Below are positions 31,428 to 42,866 of a stretch of 64,000 bases of DNA, piece after piece. The notes beneath the pieces are model-generated. The model was not told the DNA's origin. It saw nothing but the letters and a program-made list of their open reading frames with translations, and ran no database searches. The stretch is from Heloderma charlesbogerti (taxonomy: Eukaryota; Chordata; Lepidosauria; Squamata; Helodermatidae), in NCBI GenBank assembly GCA_026122225.1, contig JANEZZ010002357.1:62001-126000 (forward strand). Direction: 5' to 3'. Numbering within the stretch: position 1 is the stretch's first letter; every line of letters begins with the position of its first letter. Position numbers and translations under genes: made by a program.

Positions 31428-31668
31428 ATGATGATGATGACATTTATATCCTGCCTTTTTTCCTCTTGCAAGGAATCCTAGGTGGCTTACATAGTCCTCC
31501 CCCTTTCCATTTTATTCTCACAACAACCCTGTGTGGTAGGTTGGGCTGAGAGTCTGTGACTGGCCCAAAGTCACCCAGTGAGCTTCATGGCCGAGTGGGG
31601 ACTAGAGCCCAGATCTCCCAAGTCCCAGGCCAACACTCTCACCAGTACACCACACTGATGCTCATTTG
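31428..31668 (-). mobile_element. MIR/CORE-like tRNA SINE, near full length, minus strand
   Basis: Complement order: head GTGGTGTACTGGTGAGAG, B-box-like GGCTCTAGTCC, CTCACTGGGTGACTTTGGGC, CACAGGGTTGTTGTGAGAAT, tail GGCAGGATATAAATGTC and a CAT-repeat end at 31422-31440. Confidence 0.85.
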
Positions 31669-31669
31669 T

Positions 31670-32665
31670 CGAATCCATGTTAAAGCTGCCTAAGATAGTG
31701 GCCATGGGTGTATCTTATGTAAGTGAATTCTGTATCTTAGCTATGCATTGTATGAAGAAGCATTTCTTTGTGTCTGAAACAGCTTCAGTGGGTGACCTCT
31801 AGAAGGAGAAAAATACCTCTCTATCCTCGGAGCATTCAGTGCTCACAAAAGATAATCTGATACAGGGTAGACATTCAGTGAACACGGCTACAGATCTGAT
31901 CTCAAAATGCCCTCACGGTAGGGAAGAAGGGGCCATTGTTTGAAATGGGAAGTCAGATTTACTGTACGTTGGTCACACATAATTAAAACAGATTTGTCTT
32001 TTTTAACTGATGACCAAGAATGTAATAATTTGTAATCACTTTCCTGGGATAGTGATTCCCATTTGCTGAAGGTTGCAATACATTATTGCAAAGTTATCAT
32101 TGTGCCGCCATAGCAAAGGAAAACAAACAAGTACACTTTACTTAAAACAACCTTTTCAGAGTCAAAGTATACACAAACTGAGGGAGGTTTTATGGGGTGG
32201 ATTTAGGTATGCTAAATTAGACTTGCAAATAGTTTGAAATGTATCCACATTGTAGGTTAATCATGGTGAATCCATCCCACTTTAAACACTTTTTCTGCAC
32301 ATGATTATGTCTCAAGCTTTTTAGATCAAGATCTCTTTACCTTAGCTGCCCCTGAAAATCATATTACTATGTAATCCTATAACTACTGGGCAAGGTCAGA
32401 ATCCAGTGGCATTGTACCCAGGATATTATGATGGGGCAACAACTCAGGATAACACAAGTGGGCTTGTGTAGTTACACTGTAAAAGGCTCATAGTGAGTTA
32501 GACATGGGTAGAGAAGAAGCATGGAAGATCAGGACTGATGAGTGCCACAACATTAAGTCCAACCCTACCCATGCCAATAGGATTAAAAATCCCCTGGTTA
32601 GACCAGCGTAACGCTGCAATGTGAAAGCTACACCAAACAACCCTAGTGCCAAGTGCCAAGGTCCA
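31670..32665. other. Unassigned non-coding stretch
   Basis: About 1 kb with no recognised element. Confidence 0.4.
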
Positions 32666-32783
32666 CCTTCCAAACAAAACTTCAGGACAGACAGAAGCAA
32701 ATAACTGATGTGTGGAATTTGCTGCCCCAAGATGTGTTGATGGCGGCCATTGGCCCTTAGATGACTTTAAAAGGGGATTAGAT

Positions 32784-32891
32784 CAGGGGTGCTCAACTTG
32801 TGGCCCTCTAAGCTGTTTTGGGCCACAACTCCCATCACCACTGGCTATGCTGTCTAGGGCTGATGGGAGGACCAGATGTTGCCCACCTGTG
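32784..32891. mobile_element. hAT-type element, family A, inside CR1
   Basis: 108 bp beginning CAGGGGTGCTCAAC and ending GTTGCCCACCTGTG. CR1 flanks GATTAGAT (32776-32783) and GATTAGGC (32892-32899) share 6 of 8 bases as a decayed TSD of one CR1 site. Confidence 0.8.
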
Positions 32892-33085
32892 GATTAGGCA
32901 AAGCCATGGAGGCTACAATGGCTACTGGTAATGTTGGCTATATGCTACCTTCTGCATCAAAGGCAGCATGCCTCTGAAGATCTGTTGCTGGGGCACAACC
33001 GTGCGAGAGGGTCCTGAGGTCCTGCTTGCACACTTCTCAGAGGCATTTGTTTGGCCACTGTGAGAAAGAGGATGCTGGACTAGAC

Positions 33086-33200
33086 AGGCTAGTCTTCTCC
33101 AACCTGGTGCCCTCCAGATGTTTTGGACTACAACTCCCAACATTCCTGACCATTAGCCATGCTAGCTAATAAATCCCAAGTATCTGGAAGGCAGCGTGAG
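33086..33200. mobile_element. hAT-type element, family A, second insertion in the same CR1
   Basis: Starts AGGCTAGTCTTCTCCAACC, continues CCTCCAGATGTTTTGGACT and ACAACTCCCA, then the right arm is decayed near ATCTGGAAGGCAG. CR1 sequence resumes at ATGGATCATTGGG. The TSD is not clear. Confidence 0.7.
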
Positions 33201-33234
33201 ATGGATCATTGGGCTCTTCTTATGTTCTTGAGAC

Positions 33235-34960
33235 TAAAGATTCTGGTTCTGAGGGGGATTATCTTGCATCTGTCCAAGTGCTGGTACAGCAACAACGCTT
33301 TGCTGCCAACTATGGGATAGGGCTGTTACAGGTTAAATTCAATATGTGCCCTTTTTGAGGGAACCCCTTAATTTCATTACAGGTGCTGTTCAAGTACCAT
33401 TGGAACACACGGCCGGGTTGCATTTAGACTGTTCAATATGCCCCATTTGTCCTCCCTTCTTACCCTGTAGAAATCTAAATGCTTGTGCTTAAAATGAAGA
33501 CGCTGTATTACATCACTTACCCATTAGGTAGTCTTCGGAGGACGTAAAAAGCTGTATATGAATGTTGGTACATCTGCAGAATGAAATTAAAATGCAAAAT
33601 AAGGGATTAGTAATGTAAAGTGTCAAGAAGTCTGTTATCACTACAAACCTAACATACCAAAAAAATCTGTGCTCTGGTATTTGTTTTATGTTTAATTGCA
33701 TTTGCAAGTGGGAGTGGAAAGTTAAAAAATCAATTTTGTTCTGTCATAGAGAGGAAGAGTGAATTAATACACCTAGTTCTGTTGTGTATTCTTTCCACCT
33801 CACACCTTATTAGAACATTTGGCAAGTCTTATAGCTCCAGATGCTCTGTGTCATTGCTATGGATACCAGCTCTTTGATTATACCAGAGGCACACACTCCC
33901 AGCAATAGCTAAATTTGGAACAACCATTAATGAGGACACCTTGGTCTGCCAGAGACAGGGTGCACAGCTATAACTAGACACAACAGGGAAATAGCCATCA
34001 CACTGTTTTAATCCATTGTAAATATACCCAGGCATTACATTTGCTAGCACCATGGAGAAAGTCACAATGTCCTTTTCCTGCAGTGATGTGAGAGTTTATT
34101 GGCTTTACTTGGCTTCTGAACTTCAGATTTGATCTTGCTGCTTATTGTCGGTGGTACCAATTTACAGCAAGTCAAATGAACAAAGATCTTTGACCCAAGA
34201 AGTCATACTCTCAAAGTCCTGCAAGAATGACATTAAAATTAAAAGAACGGTATGAGCATTGGCATGGGGGGGGCGGAGAGAGAGATTACATCAGCTATGC
34301 CAACTAGGATGCTAGTTCTCACTGAGTTCTTCAGGGAGAAGATGAAACCTTCAAAGAGGTTTATTGCATTAAAAGAAAAGCCGGGATTTCTGTAGATTGA
34401 TATTAGAAAGGTCTAGAGGATTTCCAGTTAGTTCAAAAAGATCAACAACCAAACCAGTATTAGTCACAGAAATTCTTATATTTGTTATACTGCTATTTCC
34501 TTAAGAGCATATCTAAACCATAGACTTAAACTGTTTTAATAGTCATATGCCTTTCTTAGAGAACCTTTGGAACTGCAGGAGAACTAGGGGTCTCCAACAG
34601 AGAATTCTCAAAATCCTGGCTAGAGTTCCCAGAATCCTTTGGGAGTTGTGACAGTTAAGTAGTATAGAAGAGATATAAGTTTATTTTGGGTGGTAGGATG
34701 GTATTCCAAGAAGGAAAGGAAAGAAAGCAAATGTAGACTCATAAGGCTAGGTGATCCAGTGGTCATCTTGCCCAACCACTTGATTTAATTCTGGCTCCTG
34801 TATAGTCAAATATCCTACTCTAAATTCCATGCATCTCAAAGAGACAATATACATTTCTTGCATTATATCTGAAAACATGTGGGTGCTCCTTTTGGAAATG
34901 GAATGGTAATGCTTCAATTTTACTTTTGATGTGTATTTTGAGCAAGGTGACAAGATAAGT
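33235..34960. other. Long unassigned stretch
   Basis: 1.7 kb with no recognised repeat or supported exon. A short G-rich run lies near 34267-34275. Confidence 0.45.
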
Positions 34961-34964
34961 AAGG

Positions 34965-35340
34965 GCACAACCCTATCCAGATGCCTGTCAGTCTCCGGTA
35001 TTGACCTCTAGGCTTCTCCTGCTCTGCATTTTTGCTAGACAGGCATTTTAGCCCATCTACCTGGGGTTCTGTGGGGGGGGGGGGAGGCTGGGAGCATATC
35101 TCTGCTTCCCCAGTCCCCTCCCCTCCTGCCCACAGAACCGCCCTTGTTCCCTCCTCTCCGAGGCCGCTTTGCTGACCTCAGAGAGGCAGCTGGCACAGTT
35201 CTCTCCATGCCAGCTGCAAGGCGGAGAGGGAGGCGAAGAGAAGCTCGGACTTCTGGGTGCTGACTCCGACCTTGGATACAGGAATCTGAGCTATCCTATG
35301 GCCCTCCAGACGCTGTCTAGGGGCCATGGGATTGCTCTTT
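34965..35340. mobile_element. Possible composite family B MITE
   Basis: It begins GGGCACAACCCTATCCAG and ends CCATGGGATTGCTC, which resemble the family B ends (GTGCAATCCTATG and complement), around a GC-rich core with a G run at 35074-35086. Assignment is tentative. Confidence 0.35.
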
Positions 35341-35344
35341 TAGA

Positions 35345-36255
35345 CAAAATTCTGCAAGGAGCTCTAGAAATCATACATCTTCTCTCCAAAGGAGACACAG
35401 ATCATATAATCTGGAGATTATTCTTTTCACAGATCTTTGGAACTACTGAAAGTGGTTTCTGGACAGTGTTCACATTATATTTTAAATGAACACACTCACA
35501 AAAAGACAGAATGAGTTCTTCCAGTCTTCACTGCCCTGAAACAGATGATCTGGTATCTCTTTGATATGGAAATGTTGATGAAAACTTTTCACAGTCTAAG
35601 GGAAAATAGCTCAGAGGCTGTTCATCTATTGCGATGCAAATTTTCTGCTGACGTGAAATGGCTTTTGGATTTTTCTTTTATTTACCCGCAGACTTTTGAC
35701 ACTAGAATTGAAAACAGACTAGGCTAAGCCCTATTCCAATTTGCTTTGAAACTTGGCAGCTCATTAAAAAATATAGCTATATCCAAGATTCACAACCAAA
35801 TAAGAAAATAACCCCAGTGGTATTTTGTTCTTTTGGTCATAGGGATGCAAGCAGCATCATTCTGGAAATAAATAGTCAGGGCTGGCCTCAGGGATGAGCA
35901 ACCTGGGCATTCGTCTTGGGCACTGAGCAGAAGGGCATGCTGAGCTGAGCACAGTGGCACAATGGACTCCTGGGAGTTCAGAAAGAACTATCAGGCTGGA
36001 GAAGAGTCCTGAGCTCCTGCAAGTGCAAGGGGTGTTTTTTAAATAAATAAATAAAATAAAATAAAATAGAAAGAAGACTCTTTCAGAATCACCTATGCTT
36101 AAAAAGGTATATGGAAACCTTGTCCCCCTTCCCAAGGAGAAAATTCTCCAAAATTCTCCCTCTCCCAGCCTCTTTCACCAGAGCTTTTATCCCCCCCTCC
36201 CCCCCCACACACACTGCTGAAACTGGAAGAATCGAATTTTTCAGCTCAGCACTAC
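35345..36255. other. Unassigned stretch with an (AAATA)n tract
   Basis: The tract AATAAATAAAATAAAATA lies near 36040-36070. A CAGGGCTGGCCTCAGG start near 35878 looks like a hAT end, but no partner end was found. Confidence 0.4.
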
Positions 36256-36259
36256 TTTA

Positions 36260-36350
36260 GATATTCTGGTCCCAAGCCATTTAGGGCTTTAAAGGTCAAC
36301 ACAAACACTCCGAACTGGGCTCAGAAAGGGACTGGAAGTCAAGCAACCCT
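36260..36350 (-). mobile_element. L2-type LINE coding scrap, minus strand
   Basis: Complement reads TTGTGTTGACCTTTAAAGCC then CTAAATGGCTTGGGACC, matching the L2 segment LVLTFKALNGLGP at about 62050-62085. Confidence 0.65.
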
Positions 36351-36359
36351 GTGCTGCAA

Positions 36360-38200
36360 TTCCTGGTCAAGCAACACAACTTGAAAACCCTGCAAAACTT
36401 GCCAAAGGTGTGTGTATCCTGAAGGCGTCCCTCACTCAGCATGCAGTTCATCCTAGGGCCAGGCCTGTACATAGTCATTAGCAGCAGAATGGGCTGTGTT
36501 CTAATAAGGAGGATTGAAACTACTTGCTGGTGCTCCTAGTGACGAGACTTTCAAGGCTGCACAATGGAGTAAGAATGAAGTGGCATAAATCTCCCAGGAG
36601 CTAGCATGGCCCCGGGCAGCCCATTCATTGCTCCTCACTTGCCCTGGATATAAATACTTCCAGGTCAGGCCTGGGTCACTGACTGAGCAGCAGTCCACCT
36701 GGCTTTGTGCTCAAGCATCTGTTCTCTACATGGACCAGCATGTGTTCCTTGCTTTGCAGTTTCCTCTCCTTTTTCAGAAAAACTGTGTGGCTTCTTCTGA
36801 TCTCAGCTCTTCTGGCTCCTGGGCTGGTTCTCCCTGATACTGCTTGCAGTGAACCGACTATTTACCTAGCGACAACCTCAGCTGCTCCTGTTCTCAGCTT
36901 GAATACATGTTGCCCTGATCAAATTGCTTCCCCGGTTTCAGATCCTGGTTTGGTACATCCTTGCCACCCCCACCCCCAAAATCGAAAAGTCATAGAGAAC
37001 TAACTGCACGTATGATTGCAGCAGCTGGAACTCAGTATGCAAAATATTGGGAAAAGAATAACAGAGCAATGATTTCTGAATAGTATGAACAATTATAGGA
37101 TTATACAGTAATATCTAAAATTACAAATGATATTTGCATTAAAGATGGGAGGCAGAAGTCAAACACATTTAATTAAAATGGTTTCTGTTTATTGGTTTCT
37201 GCCACTTAATGTTGGATATCTGTAATATTAGAAGAAATATTTTTGAATATGCTGTAGTTAGGTGTTTGTGCTGAATGTGATATCATTAAAGAAACAAGAA
37301 AGGAAGTTCCAAAGGTGTGGGGACTGATTTTAAATAGACCCTGGCTGCATTTGGCTCAGTGCTGTCAGCTCTGCGATTGGCTTGCCCTCGAATGTTCCAG
37401 TAAAATCATATGGACCGAGGGCACTCTCTTCTCTGCTGCCACAACTATTGAGCCACATAGAACTGAATGACGGGGGTCCTGTTTCCCTGTGCCTCAGCCA
37501 GGATGAGAAACATGTTGCATTTCACCTGCCTTTCCCTCCCCACTCCCCAACCTGTCCTTCAGCGCCTGTTCCTGAGAATACATACTGAAGTGGATTAACT
37601 GATTTGGAGCAACAGGGCGATAACTGCTTGCCTGCAAAAGACTTCTGCATAGGAGATGTAAGAGCAATGCCCCTTTTTACCACTTGTGGCCTGCGGCCGT
37701 GTCAGAGCCTGTGGTCATGGAAAAACGCACTTCTAATTGCTAAGGTGCTTAGTCCTAAGATTTTTGATAGCCACTGAAAATGTTGCTGGACCATCTGTAG
37801 ATGGTGCAAGTAATACTGTCAAAAGTGTCCAGTTATATGTGGCCTAACTGAGCAACTCAAAAACAAATATGGCCATAAATATTACACCTTTCGAAACCAT
37901 GATTCTGAGAAGAGCAAAAGCTCTCAATGTATAGGCAAAATGGTGGGGTGAAGGGGTGAATTTATCTTTCACATCTTCTATATCCCGTCCTTCCCTTTGT
38001 ACTCACATGTACGGGTCCTTGTAGGAGGCAGAGGCAGAACTCCCTAACATCACAGCTGCCCCAGGCAGATGACCACAGGCCACCAGTTTGTTGAGACACA
38101 CACTGCAAATCAGTAAGCTAGCTAACTTTGTGAGCCCAGATTGATTTAGAACTGGGCTTGGATTTAGATTTATGCTGGATTAACTGTGCTGGTGGAAGTG
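36360..38200. other. Long unassigned stretch with a TATA-like site
   Basis: No recognised family. GGATATAAATAC near 36646-36658 is TATA-like and is followed by C/T-rich sequence that could belong to an LTR or LINE 5' UTR; I could not find element ends. Confidence 0.4.
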
Positions 38201-38211
38201 GAGTTCCTTGC

Positions 38212-38632
38212 TAGGGATGTCAGAGGAATCTGTTTGTGGGGTTGGAGTCTGATGAGTTTTCCGAGGCTCGCACCCTTGTTCCCTTTGCGGTGCCTGACTT
38301 GATCTGCAGCGACTTGGGCCAGTTTCTTTGATTTTCCAGGAGGTTGTGCATTTGGGGGGAAGATTCTGCAATTTGTGCAGATTTCTGAGCAATTTGCACA
38401 AATTATGGCCAAATTTGCACAGACCGTGCAAATTACAACCAAATTTGCATACTTCGCACAAATTGCTCAGAAATTTGCACAAATTGCAGAACGTCTCAAA
38501 AACATGCAAAAATGTTCCCAGTGTTCATGTAGCAGCCCACAGCTTGGCTCACAGATGTAAGGTGAGTTGTACATGCCACAGAACTCCATTGAGCCAAAAA
38601 GTGGCCAGATTTCCCAGTGACGGACATCCCTA
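38212..38632. mobile_element. hAT-type element with TTTGCAC repeats, 421 bp
   Basis: Ends TAGGGATGTC(A)G and C(G)GACATCCCTA form a terminal inverted repeat. The 8-bp TSD TTCCTTGC is perfect (38204-38211, 38633-38640). In the middle, arms at 38363-38399 and 38456-38491 are inverted copies, packed with AATTTGCACAAATT words. No coding capacity. Confidence 0.93.
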
Positions 38633-38640
38633 TTCCTTGC

Positions 38641-39200
38641 CCCCTCCTTCCCATGGCAGCCCTCCAGCCCCCTGAAAATGCTACACAGAGAGCCAGGAGA
38701 CCCTGCTGAATGGGACAGCGGTGGTGTTGGATGGAGGAGGGATCCTCAAAAAATGGGCAGAGGTCACAGACGGTCCCTTCCTCTCATGGAAGGTGTATTC
38801 TGGATCCAAGCCCTAGTTAACGTGTTACCTTCAATGGCACATTTGTTGCCACTACTGTGTTTGGACCCTCACCACTCCTGATGATACCCTGCTAATGGTT
38901 AGGGAGGATTGCCTTGCTATATACCACATGTCTGGCATATCTTCCTACCTGGACAGACATCGTCAGCAGAGTACATAAGCATATAGTATGTGGCTGATGG
39001 TAAAATTCTCCTTACCACCTAGCAGGATTATAAAGGCAACGAAAATGCCAGGGTAGTTCAGTCATCTGTATCAGCTCCATATGTCTGGAAGATGTGTGAC
39101 CTGGGCTGGCATGGGAGCAACCTCAGAGATGCTGGCAATCACATTGCTTAAATGAAGATGTAAGCCAGGCCTTAATCTGGTTAATTAGTGATATGTGCAG
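38641..39200. other. Unassigned non-coding stretch
   Basis: Nothing recognised. Confidence 0.4.
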
Positions 39201-39201
39201 T

Positions 39202-39274
39202 GCATGCCTATACATGTCTACTCAGAAATCAGCCCCACTAAATTCAATGGGACTTACTCCCAGGTAAGCGTGTA
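39202..39274. mobile_element. Family B MITE fragment
   Basis: ACATGTCTACTCAGAAATC and AATTCAATGGGACTTACTCC, then CAGGTAAGCGTGTA: the inner part of a family B element. Confidence 0.55.
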
Positions 39275-39859
39275 TATTTATTGCCACCTGAGCTGTCCTA
39301 GGTCCAGTTTGCCCTGACTTAACTGGATTGTTTCTCTTCCATTGTTCCATCACCGTTTACAGTAGCAGAACCTCTAAAACGGAGCCACTTTATTGCAAGT
39401 TCCTCCTGTCCCGTACCAGCCACCCATCACTCAGTCAGTCAGTCTGTCACCAGAGAATTTTCATTGCATTCATCCCACCAGTTTCAATTTCTTTGCTATG
39501 CTGAAAGGGCTAATTGTTGATGAAGAACTCTCAGCACTGCCTGGTCACAACATTCGGTAATGAATCGGAATGGATCTATATCTGAATCTGCTTCACTGCC
39601 TTTCTGGATTCAGCACAGAAGCAGGCCATAAACCTATATAGGCTCACAATGACTTTGTACAGTTTTCTTTCACTTTGATAGGATGGGGACGAAGAGAGTC
39701 AATGCAGGAATAAAGGACTTCAAAGCTTTGCACTGAGTCGTACCCTGGAGCTGCTTACATCTCTGACCTATATTGGCTTGTTTCTTCTAATGCCTTCATC
39801 CATCAAATCCCAGCTCCATGGGATCCCAGCTCCATGGCTCCTTCACTTGAGAACTGACA

Positions 39860-40075
39860 TCTGAAGAACATTTCTGCAAATGCTCCACAGCTTTGGGATG
39901 CCCTTCCCAATGACACTGGCCTGGCTCCACCTCTCTGCTTTTAGGAGATTAAAGATGACTCACTTATGCTGCCAGGGTTTTGGTCGCCCTGAGTTGGTGT
40001 GTTTGAAATGATCGCTTTTTGCTGGTAACTCAATCCTGCTTTCTTCTTTTTAAGTGTTATTGTTTTTATCACATT
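39860..40075 (+). mobile_element. L2-type LINE fragment
   Basis: CTTTGGGATGCCCTTCCC then AATGACACTGGCCTGGCTCC corresponds to the L2 C-terminal WNELPSEVRLAPT region, followed by a T-rich 3' UTR-like stretch. Confidence 0.6.
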
Positions 40076-40079
40076 GTGA

Positions 40080-40954
40080 GATGAGTAACTTCTGCTCGCT
40101 CCTTCCGACTAGCTCATTTCCCAATCTTGAACAAGTGTGTCTGTGACTCACTTGGCCAAGAAAACTGTGGCTATATGGACAAACCCCACTCAGCAATAGA
40201 TGTATGAATCCCAGCTGAGTGTTCTGGGCTTTGAGAAGTAATTTATATGGGTTGCAGTCCCTGAAACGTCCCTCAAGCCAAACAACACAAAGTGGTACCA
40301 TAAAATATACATTTATTTCTCAAACGGTATTAGAGAATAGCAAAACTATGCAATGATGAAACAAGCAAAACACATTATTACCTACAATGCATTAGGATGA
40401 TTAGAAGCATAATATAAGTTGTGGCTAGCATATTCCTTAGTAAAATTAAAGTTCTATTCTTCTCAACAAACAAAACAGTCATCATTAAGACCTTATAGTT
40501 ACCTATCTGGCAAGCATGGTTGGCAGAGCTTAGCAAATCATGTTTGGCAGGCTTCTTGTTCTCCCAGGATCTCTTTGGGCAATCAGATCAGACCCTTGCT
40601 TTTTTTAAACTCTTATTATGATGACCTCATTCTAAGTTTCGGACCTGGTCATACCAGTACTTCTATTTCTCTCAGTGTTTGCCACTGACACCAGTAACAC
40701 TCAGTTAGAGGTATCCCTGCTAAGCTAAGCAGCTTTCTGCTTCCAGTACTTAACTAACCCCCTTGTGGCAACCTTCCTCCATTTCCAAGAATGCTTTCCA
40801 TTACTCACAGTTATCTCACCACACACAGAACTGATCACATCTGTGACTAATCACTTACAGTTAGCATACACAGATTATTAGGAATAGGACTCCTATGAAA
40901 TAAAATGAATGATTATCAACAATACACGTTACATTCAGACTTAGTGACAACTGT
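40080..40954. other. Unassigned non-coding stretch
   Basis: Nothing recognised. Confidence 0.4.
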
Positions 40955-40962
40955 ATTTTAGG

Positions 40963-41516
40963 TAGGGCTGTGCACCTCTTCAGCCTGAAGCCTGAGCTCC
41001 GAGTCAAAGTGGGGCTCTTCGGGCTGCCACCAAGGCAAGGCAGAGGGGGACAAAGTAGCACAAAGCAGGTCAGGTTGCTCTGATGTGCTTTGGTGACTTT
41101 GGCATGATCTGGAAGCCCAGCCGGACTGTGCCGCTACTTCCGCCCAGCCCCTAGCTCCATACATGGGTCCTCTGGACACACACCAGGAGCCATCTTGTTG
41201 TTCCAGGGAGGGAAAGCCATTTTAAAAATGCCCCCCCCCCGGAATGCCAAGACAGCTGCCTGCATGCATCCAGAGGGCCCAGGAGCTGGCAGTGAGTATC
41301 CAAGAGCTCAGGTAAAGAGCTGGGGGCTGGGCAGCGCATTGGGGGAGTGGACGCGGGATTCAGATGTCTGAATCCCACTTTGTCTCCAGAGGCTGAAGCA
41401 GGTTGGCCTCCCTTCCCCCCAAATCACCCTGAAGCAAATTGGGCCCACCTCAGAAGCCCTGAGGTGGCCTCTGAGGCGGATTGGTGGGTCCATGCACCAA
41501 TCCATGCACAGCCCTA
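40963..41516. mobile_element. hAT-type element, 554 bp
   Basis: A perfect 12-base terminal inverted repeat (TAGGGCTGTGCA ... TGCACAGCCCTA) and a perfect 8-bp TSD (ATTTTAGG, 40955-40962 and 41517-41524) define it. The interior is GC-rich and shows no transposase. It sits about 100 bases upstream of the BovB. Confidence 0.95.
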
Positions 41517-41734
41517 ATTTTAGGGTATATTTGGATGAATGTTGCCCTAAGTGTTTGTTGGAAGGGCAGATACAATGTTTATACACACCCAGCAACTATA
41601 GCAAAGGCCTTGATATGTCTCGTATACAGTGTTCTTCCCCTTCATGGATCACTGCCTTGTTGTGGCGAAGGGGCTTGCGTAACTCAGTGAAGCCATAAGC
41701 TATACTGTGCAGGGCCACCCAAGACAGAGAGGTC

Positions 41735-42022
41735 ATGGTGGAGAGTTCTGACAAAATGTGGTCCACTGGAGAAGGAAATGGCAACCCACTCCAGTATTCT
41801 TGCCAAGAAAACCCCATGGAACGTATCACAAGGCTAAAAGAGATGACTTTTAGCCCCTCAGCTCGGAAGCTGTCCAATATACTACTGGGGAAGAGCAGAG
41901 GGTATTTCCAAGTAGCGCCAGAAAGAGTGAAGCGGCTGGGCCAAAGCCGAAAGGACACTCAGCTGTGGATGTGTCTGGTGGAGAAAAGAAAATCCAATGC
42001 TGTAAAGAACAATATTGTTTAG
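41735..42022 (+). CDS. BovB ORF1-like frame
   Basis: A 95-codon frame in the BovB 5' region, containing TGEGNGNPLQYSCQENPM, a stretch familiar from the BovB 5' end. RTE elements often carry a small upstream ORF of unclear role. It overlaps the start of the endonuclease frame by 58 bases in another frame, so translation of the second ORF might use re-initiation or frameshifting. Whether this frame is translated cannot be judged here. Confidence 0.4.
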   Translation: MVESSDKMWSTGEGNGNPLQYSCQENPMERITRLKEMTFSPSARKLSNILLGKSRGYFQVAPERVKRLGQSRKDTQLWMCLVEKRKSNAVKNNIV

Positions 42023-42866
42023 GAACCTGGAATGTAAGATCAATGAATCAAGGTAAGCTGGAGGTGGTCAAACATGAGATGGCAAGATTGAACATCGACG
42101 TCTTGGGAATCAGCGAACTAAAATGGACAAGTATGGGCGAATTTAATTCAGGTGACCATTATATCTACTACTGTGGGCAAGAATCCCTTAGAAGAAATGG
42201 AGTAGCACTCATAGTCAACAAAAGGGTGGGAAAAGCAGTACTGAGGTACAATTTCAAAAACAATAGAATGATCTCAGTACGAATCCAAGGCAAACCATTC
42301 AGCATCACAGTAATTCAAGTCTATGCCCCAACCACTGAGGCCGAAGAAGCTGAGGTTGATCGGTTCTATGAAGACCTACAACACCTTCTAGAACTAACAC
42401 CAAAAAAAGATGTCCTTTTCATCATAGGGGATTGGAATGCTAAAGTAGGAAGTTAAGAAATCACCGGGATAACAGGCAAGCATGGCCTTGGTGTACAAAA
42501 TGAAGCAGGACAAAGGCTAATAGAGTTTTGTCAAGAGAACACGCTGATCATAGCAAACACTCTTTTCCAACAGCACAAGAGGCAACTCTACACGTGGACA
42601 TCACCAGATGGTCAATATCGAAATCAGATTGATTACGTACTTTGCAGCCAAAGATGGAGAAGCTCTATACAGTCAGTCAAAACAAGACCTGGAGCTGACT
42701 GTGGCTCAGATCATGAGCTTCTTGTTGCAAAATTTTGGCTTAAATTGAAGAACATAGGGAAAACCACTAAACCATTCAGGTATGACCTAAATCATATCCC
42801 TTATGAATATACAGTGGAGGTGAGGAATAGATTTAAGGGATTAGACCTGATAGACAAGAGTGCCTG
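41965..42866 (+). pseudogene. BovB ORF2, endonuclease domain (one stop)
   Basis: The apurinic-type endonuclease nicks target DNA to prime reverse transcription. Seen in order: LGTWNVRSMNQGK, ISELKW, VYAPTTEAEEAE, FIIGDWNAKVGS, then a TAA (42454-42456) where the frame would continue EITGITGKHG. After it the same frame stays open for 136 codons with NQIDYVLCSQ and CGSDHELL, the last catalytic boxes. Near 42856 an extra A shifts the frame into that of the reverse transcriptase. All expected endonuclease motifs are readable, so the decay is slight. Confidence 0.9.

Larger units (their letters stand above)
32668..33233 (+). mobile_element. CR1 LINE 3' part with two nested hAT insertions
   Basis: With the two insertions (32784-32891, 33086-33200) set aside, the sequence follows CR1 order: GTGGAATTTGCTGCCCCAAG (ORF2 end), GATGACTTTAAAAGGGGATT, ATGGCTACTGG, GGCAGCATGCCTCTGAAGA, TTGCTGGGGCAC, CAGAGGCATTTGTTTGGCC, GGATGCTGGACTAGA, then GGGCTCTTCTTATGTTCTTG. 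No frame is intact. Confidence 0.85.

Noticed and set aside
36707..37003. 98-codon frame with a hydrophobic segment resembling a signal peptide
   Set aside because: The LLLISALLAPGLV stretch comes from CTG/CTC-rich DNA typical of repeat leaders. There is no conserved domain and no splice context.
38375..38560. Frame encoding repeated FAQIAQKFAQI-like peptide
   Set aside because: The repeated peptide comes from the TTTGCACAAATT words of a non-coding hAT element; frames on both strands are open for the same reason.
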